Below are positions 58,451 through 64,000 of a stretch of 64,000 bases of DNA, piece by piece. Under the pieces are notes generated by a model that was not told the DNA's origin, ran no database searches, and saw only the letters and a program-made list of their open reading frames with translations. Both the position numbers and the translations under genes were made by a program. This DNA is from Cryptomeria japonica (lineage: Eukaryota; Streptophyta; Pinopsida; Cupressales; Cupressaceae). Positions within the stretch are counted from its first letter, which is position 1. Each line of letters starts with the position of its first letter. The stretch spans positions 182,986,977 through 183,050,976 of the forward strand of contig NC_081411.1 in assembly GCF_030272615.1 (NCBI RefSeq), given 5' to 3'.

Positions 58451-59175
58451 ACTAGCGCTGCTAGCAGTTGTTTGCTAGCAAGCCTAGTTATTTTCTTTAA
58501 AATTTGGTTATTGCAGTTAGGGTTGATTTTCATTAACTCTTATGAGTTAATTTTACTTTGGTTTAAAAGACTATTGGGTCTGGTGACCTATAAGTATCTG
58601 ATGTAATAACTCTGAATGGGTTCGCTAAGTTTTTGAAAAAGACTATCTTTAAAACTAGCTAAATACATTTTTTTTGTGTATGAAGGAAGTTGAGGATCAT
58701 CTGTGAATGTGAATCTTTTTAACAGCTATTTTTAGTCTCAAATCTATGTGTTTGATTTCAAAGTTTGATTTCTGTGTAAGTCTATTTTGAAGAAGGGTTT
58801 GTTATACTTTCTATATGTGTAGAAAACTATTGGCTAAGTTCATCTCTAAAGGCTTTTTCATTTTGTTTTAGTGACCATATGAAGTTAGTTGGCTTTATAT
58901 AAAAGGATATATATGAATCAGTACTTGCATTCATTTTGTATTGACTAGTGTATGCAATTACCTTTAAGTGCTTTCTGGTGAAAAACATTCCATTAATTGT
59001 ATGTAATTTAGAGCCGAATGAATATTTACTAGAGGGAGCTATACCTGAATTCAGAGGTTAATCAATTAAATGATTTTCCAACTGATTGGTAGAAGAATTT
59101 GTCTGCTTTCTTGTGTTTCATGCTGCTATAATTTAATTAGATAATGAAAGACAAATCTGTTTACCAACAGATTTT

Positions 59176-59193
59176 TGGCAACTCTACTGGGGA
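59176..59193 (+). other. primer-binding site of G2
   Basis: TGGCAACTCTACTGGGGA sits six bases inside the LTR end, matching the same site in G1 (TGGTGACTCTGTTGGGG). Confidence 0.8.
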
Positions 59194-59721
59194 GCGAAGA
59201 GAATAATTGATTGTAAAACTAGATCGTCTTTATAGTGTACTCTATTTTCTATAAATGGTATTTCTTCTTGAAGGGTTCTTGCCTTTCCTGCAACCAAATC
59301 TAAACTGGGTACAGGAGGAGCAAAGTAACATAACCTCAGAGTTGGATACTCTAGCCTGGAGGCATAGAAGAAGTTGAGCAGAATATGATAGAATCAGTGC
59401 TCTTCTTAGTGAAATTGAAAGACAATCAGATCAGCCTATGTTAGTCATTGAAAGAATAGTGGTTCCTAGCGTTTTCTTTATTCGCGTCCCTGATAATCCA
59501 TTCCAGATTCCTAGACGTTTGTTGCCCTGATTGATCCTATTTTTGAAGAATTACATAATCTAGGTTTCCAATCCACCTTCTTGCCCCAATGAAAGGAAAG
59601 AAGTAGACCTCCATCTCATTTGCCGTCATCACCTGCGTCTCTAGTTTGTCAAGAGTTGGTCCAGCACGGTGTTGCTATACCAATTTCATTCAACCCTACT
59701 CCCTTTAGTATTATACTTCCA

Positions 59722-60359
59722 ATGGTGGCCAATAACCCTTGGGGGGCAATTGTAGGCACGTTGAACCTAGGCTTGAATCTTAACCCCTTGCCAAAGGCTA
59801 CTAGAGATCATTAGCCTAAGTTTAGCGGGGATGGGATGGTCACTATGGATGATCATTTGAATGCTTTCAGTGTAGCCTGTAGAGTGATAGCGGTTCAACA
59901 TGAAGATGTGGCTATTAGGTTGTTTATTCAAACATTGATAGGAGTGGCGGAAGATTGGTTTTATCATTTGCCAAATAGTGTGATAGCGACCTGGCAAGAT
60001 TTGAAGACAAGATTCGAAGCTAGATTCAAGGTAGCTGAAGATGAGCTCTCCCTTCTAGCTCAGTTATCTCTGCTGAAAAAGGAACTCCCCGAATCTATGA
60101 GAGACTTTGTTGCTAGATTTGATAAGATTTTGCATAAGATTCCGGTCAACCAGAAACCTTTAGATCATACTCTCAAATGTTTTTTTATTAACTCAATGCC
60201 CTCTAAAATAAGTTTCTTGATTTGTAGGAAAAGGGTTGCTGAATTGAATGCTGCCAAAACCCTTGCAGTTGAACTAGAAGATGATTTGATCACTATGGGC
60301 AAATGGAAATGTGAAGTGCAAACACCCAATGTACAACCTGCCACTTCCTCAGATCCTGT
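59722..60359 (+). pseudogene. gypsy gag of G2, cut by an LTR element
   Basis: The frame starts MVANNPWGAIVGTLNLGLNL. A single TAG at 59812 (G1 has Phe here) is followed in the same frame by PKFSGDGMVTMDDHLNAFSV and the Gag core WQDLKTRFEARFKVAEDELS to KRVAELNAAKTLAVELEDDL. It ends at SSDPV where a TGTAGACACC LTR begins. By text it is very close to G1 gag but better kept. Nothing of its protease or RT is in the window. Confidence 0.87.
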
Positions 60360-61133
60360 TGTAGACACCTAAAATTGTCATGTCTAATTAAATATATATT
60401 TTATTTATTTAATTATCTAAGCCTAATTCTTCTATTAATTAAATAAATCTTTATTTATTTAATTAATTCATTTATCCTCTTCTAGCCTTATTTCTTATTT
60501 AAATAAATACCTTTATTTATTTAAATTACCCTTTTCCTAAATTAAATAAATATCTTATTTATTTAATTGATCCCACTTCCTCTATTAATTAAATAAATAT
60601 TTATTTATTTAATTAATTCATTAACCTTTTCTACCTATGACACATGTCATTCATCTCTTAATTCATACACTACCTACCCCTTTCATTATTTTATTATTTT
60701 TTTTACCTACCCTCTAATCATAGCCGACCTCTTTTACACCTCTCAATCTTATCCCTCCATTTCATATAGTGTCTTCTATATAAGGAGATGCTTCCTTCAT
60801 TATCAAACCTTGGCTAATAAATTTATGCACTTGACTACACTGCGCTTTTCATATGAGATCCTACTTGCAACCACATTTCCATTCTTTGTTGAGCTCTTGT
60901 GCACATAAAATCTAAGAGCAAATATATCAAGCAAGATCAATGGAGATAGGAAGAATGGAGATCCAAACCCTATTGGACATGTGATGGTATAATCTTTGTG
61001 ATTTCATTTGATTTGCATTATCTTAGGTAATCTTCATATGTTATGGTGCATCTTTTTTGCTATTAGGCTAGGGTTTTGTGGTTGAATTCATTTAGTCTTT
61101 CAATATTGTTGTTATCCATTTTCACCATATACA
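60360..61133 (+). repeat. 5' LTR of element D (TGTAGACACC family)
   Basis: Homologous end to end to the solo LTR at 33004-33783, starting TGTAGACACC and ending CACCATATACA. A TATA-like CTATATAAGG is near 60775. Five AT-rich inverted repeats fill the first 250 bp. A primer-site-like TGGCACGCCTAGTGG follows at 61137, so internal sequence is attached and this is not a solo LTR. Confidence 0.88.
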
Positions 61134-62817
61134 TTTTGGCACGCCTAGTGGAACTCTTGTCCCTTTTGCATTTAACATCCTTGTTGCAGGTTTTGTGTTT
61201 TGAAGTTGCACATCTGACATTTTCGATAGTATTTTGGTATTTTTGTGTCTGTGTACTTTCGGATGGCATTTTTGGTTTTCTACCACATCTGCGACATCTA
61301 GGATCGCGTGCACACCCTCGACAGTGTTTTTTTTTTTGGAGATTCTAGAAATCGCATCTGTGTTCCCTAGTCGCATCAGTGGGGTTTTCAGGTGTGTCTG
61401 CGTCCAAAAGTCGGGTCTGCATTCTAGAGCCGCATCTGTGTTTCATAGAAGCGCATTTGCATCTAGAAGCCGCATTTGTGTTCATGGTAAGCGTGTCTGT
61501 GTGCACTGATTTTGTTTTGGGGGTTTTCATTGATTCAGTTTTTAGTCATTTGGTTTATTTTTTTAGATCTGGTTTATTTTGAGCTAACATTTTCAGATCT
61601 AGCTAATGAAACTGGTGTAGCTTGTCTTGAAAGCAAAATTGTTTTGTTAAAGGCCCCCATTTCACAAAGTCTTTTGGATCTAAAATTTACCTAACTTGTG
61701 TGCTTACAGGAAGGGGTGATCATTTGAAACAATCCAAACTACTAACAGATCTTTGTTGCAGGACCTTGGCAAGGGTTTTTGATCTTTATTATGTGCCTTG
61801 TTTTCATAGACTAGCAAACACTTCAATTGGTGCACTAAAATTGAACCATTGTCTTTTGTGTCTTGAGCAATAGGCTTTTTTTGTTTAATCTCTAGAGGGC
61901 CTATCTCCCTGTGTGGTCATTAGGACTACTAGTGAGGAAAGAACAACCCAAGTGGTAGCAAAAGAAAAGCCATCTTCTTCCAAACCACTATAAATAACTG
62001 TATCCATGGTGAAAACTATGGATAACATGTGTTGATTAGTTCATACCGACACTATGTCTCCCCATAAACCCGTTTGATCAAATTTATTTGATCATTTGTA
62101 GGGTGTAACCCCTACCATTTGGGAGCCTTTTGCATTTATAGAGCTGAAAGTACCGCATGTATGGCCACACGAGCGGATTCCCTTACTAGCACCTTTTTGT
62201 TTTAGAAGCCAAAATCCTTCTAGTTGTTGGGGCAGGAGGTTGAACCTCTGGTAGCGGCCCACACACATACGGTTCTTAGTAGAGATACAAAGTTTGCCAT
62301 GAGGAGTTTTCGTGGGGACTGATGCTTGACTTATTTTAATCATTCAAACATTCAAGACCAAATAGCAAACATTGTGTCTTTTGTGTCTTCAAGTGTATGC
62401 AAAACAATTTTACATCAAACAACACACTTTTCTTTGAGTCATCTTTGAGTCTAAACACTTGCAAACATTGAGTTTTTATCAACATTGTGTCCTCTTGTCA
62501 CGAAAAATAGTCAAACATTTAGATTTGGTCACAACAAGCAACTACACAAATTGGAAAAATTGTACAAAACTTGCAAAAATGCATTTGTGTCTGACAGAAT
62601 AGCGTTTGTGTTGTCGAAACGCGTCTGTGAAGGGAAGAAATGCATCTGTGTTTTTGAGAAACTTTGCATTTACAACATCTCAGAATTGCGTCTGTGTCTA
62701 ACAGAATAGCGTCTGTGTCATTTGAGCACGTCTGTGAAGTATATAGACACATCTATGTTTAGGATTGAGAACTTTCATAATTCAACATACAAGAACAATC
62801 AGTTTCGGACTTATTGA
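61134..62817 (+). other. leader of element D with a repeated CGTCTGTG-type motif
   Basis: About 1.7 kb without a convincing ORF. The short motif GCRTCTGTGT and close variants recur many times at 61200-61520 and again at 62580-62760. The middle (61861-62340) resembles retrotransposon leader text, and no gag is reached before copia C interrupts at 62818. Small frames in this stretch appear in all phases and look like chance. Confidence 0.55.
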
Positions 62818-63711
62818 TGTTGGGAAAAATGGTGTCTCAACCTTGCATTTATGCGAGGTTACTATTTATAGTAATTTTTTATTTGAGCACGAAATGGTGC
62901 GAAACTCTCCCTGAAGCTTCTGGTTGGCTAGATAAGCATTCCGGTAAAGTTGCGTCGCAAGGTCACAGCTAGTTTTGAAGATATTAAAGTTTTCGTCTTG
63001 GAGGGGTGCAATAAAATGTTTAAACTTAATTTTGGGGACTTTAGTGGCTCTGAAATGCCCTGAAAAGTTTTCGTAATCGGCGAAGCTGGTTACGAGGCGA
63101 TAGAGCAGTTCGCGAGCTTTCCGGCGCTTCAAACGGTTCGTCAATCGGACACCCGGTTCTCAAGTTATGGCCTCCGGAAGTTTGTACTCCTGAAATAGGA
63201 AAAATAATTTGTATCGAATACATAAATGAGCTGTAAAAGGGAGCGACATGTGTTGATGTGTGCTTTAACATGTCATAGGGCATCTAGAAGGGAGATAAGG
63301 TCGGCTACACCTTATTGGGTGGTTTTAGCCCATGGTTTTGTAATACCGTTTGACGGTTTCTTGTATTGTATCTCCTATTTATGAGGTGTGTGAGATAGAG
63401 GTTGGGTGTAAGAGTCTTATGGCTATTGAGTTGCCTCTGAATCTCTGATTAGTGGTACTCCTGCGAAGAGCTTGCTCTGCAAGTATTTTGTAATCTGTTT
63501 TTGATTGCTGAATAAAATATTGAGCTGCTTTTGGAGGGTGGGGTTTTTCTCCCGAAAGGGTTTTCCCCACGTAAATCATTGTGTTGTGGTATGATTGCTA
63601 TTATATCTATTTCTATTTTCTGTAACTGTTGTAATGATCTGAAAAAGTTTTGCATTACCCTCCTCTCAAGGTTAGTGTAGGAAGTTGTTTCCGCTACTTA
63701 ACTTCCTTACA
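62818..63711 (+). repeat. 5' LTR of copia element C
   Basis: The 894-bp LTR runs TGTTGGGAAAAATGG to CTTCCTTACA. It is the plus-strand relative of the LTR at 52466-53339. The primer site directly follows. Bases before 62818 (TTTGA-type) could be part of a target-site duplication whose partner is outside the window. Confidence 0.87.
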
Positions 63712-63713
63712 AG

Positions 63714-63726
63714 TGGTATCAGAGCC
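63714..63726 (+). other. primer-binding site of copia C
   Basis: TGGTATCAGAGCC exactly complements the 3' end of plant initiator tRNA-Met, two bases inside the LTR. Confidence 0.92.
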
Positions 63727-63835
63727 TGATCACCTTTGGTTTCAATTGTGGGCAGTTGGGTTTTTTGAACTAATCCAGATTTGAGTGGGAGCTTGTGCAG
63801 AAGACACTTTTTGATCTTGTTGCAGGAATATTCAG

Positions 63836-64000
63836 ATGGCGAGTTCGTCAGGGAGAATAGAGGTGGAGAAATTTAATGGAAGTAATTTTGAGATGTGGAA
63901 GCTGAAGATGGAAGATCTGCTAATAGATCGAGATCTTTGGGATGCTGTTGATGCGAATGTCCAAAGGCCCTCAGATCCTACTGCGGCAGCTCAGTATGAT
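63836..64000 (+). CDS. copia gag, N-terminal part, running off the window
   Basis: An ATG at 63836 opens 55 codons without a stop to the window end. It begins MASSSGRIEVEKFNGSNFEM and continues WKLKMEDLLIDRDLWDAVDA, the copia Gag pattern (DUF4219/UBN2: F-G-NF-WK-M..L). It lies about 110 bases after the primer site, as expected. It is the only retroelement ORF in the window with no visible damage, so copia C is probably the youngest insertion. The rest is beyond the edge. Confidence 0.87.
   Translation, partial: MASSSGRIEVEKFNGSNFEMWKLKMEDLLIDRDLWDAVDANVQRPSDPTAAAQYD

Larger units (their letters stand above)
54459..59169 (+). repeat. 5' LTR of gypsy element G2, about 4.7 kb
   Basis: The LTR starts TGTTGGGCCC directly after the copia fragment and ends CCAACA before a primer site. 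It is recognisably related to the G1 LTR (same order: GTTCAA-rich start, ORF, same end) but clearly diverged. The 3' LTR is not in the window, so the start is inferred from the TG, the break in the copia reading frame and the analogy with G1. Confidence 0.72.

Noticed and set aside
61063-62752. Numerous 60-90 codon frames in the leader of element D
   Set aside because: They occur on both strands and in all phases over a repeated short motif. None continues as gag or matches a known protein.
5273-63726. Met-tRNA-like sequences that might be read as tRNA genes
   Set aside because: Only the 10-13 base complement of the tRNA 3' end is present at each LTR edge. No cloverleaf surrounds it, so these are primer-binding sites.

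Overview
The window is repeat-rich, AT-rich plant nuclear DNA, most consistent with a large gymnosperm (conifer-like) genome. That assignment is inferred from the dense nesting of old LTR retrotransposons, a plant LINE, a decayed cysteine-rich receptor-like kinase (CRK) and Tat-lineage Ty3 elements. No feature fixes the species. I find no intact cellular protein-coding gene, rRNA, tRNA gene or CRISPR array. Nearly every recognisable coding stretch is a transposable-element ORF or a pseudogene with frameshifts and stops.

Layout. 1-6425: a minus-strand Met-primed LTR element with coiled-coil/zinc-knuckle gag-like ORFs and no pol, inserted into a minus-strand LINE (6426-9378). 9379-12392: AT-rich spacer. 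12393-19600: a plus-strand CRK pseudogene whose intron holds a complete minus-strand Ty1/copia element (12781-17889, 490-bp LTRs, TSD GTTTC). 19600-21480: an RNase H-like fragment and a decayed unknown ORF. 21600-38176: a complete Ty3/gypsy Tat-like element flanked by TSD GGTAG. Its 4.8-4.9 kb LTRs each contain a roughly 3-kb sense-strand ORF region, and its 3' LTR is split by a 780-bp solo LTR with TSD GAAAG. 38187-39437: a transposase-like pseudogene. 39438-42811: an LTR remnant and a MULE-like TIR element. 43860-50430: nested tandem and inverted repeats around a small non-autonomous LTR element. 50843-54458: an LTR remnant and a minus-strand copia remnant. 54459-60359: a second, diverged Tat-like element, again with an LTR (4.7 kb) carrying the same ORF. 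It is cut by a TGTAGACACC-type LTR element (60360-62817), which is cut in turn by a copia element running off the window (62818-64000).

The most notable observation is the LTR-borne ORF. Two diverged Ty3 families carry a homologous long protein (N-terminal globular part, basic/charged middle, C-terminal coiled-coil-like part) inside the LTR itself, upstream of a canonical primer-binding site and gag. Each element therefore carries, or carried, two copies. The two LTR copies of the first element have stops at different places, so the ORF was probably open when the element inserted.
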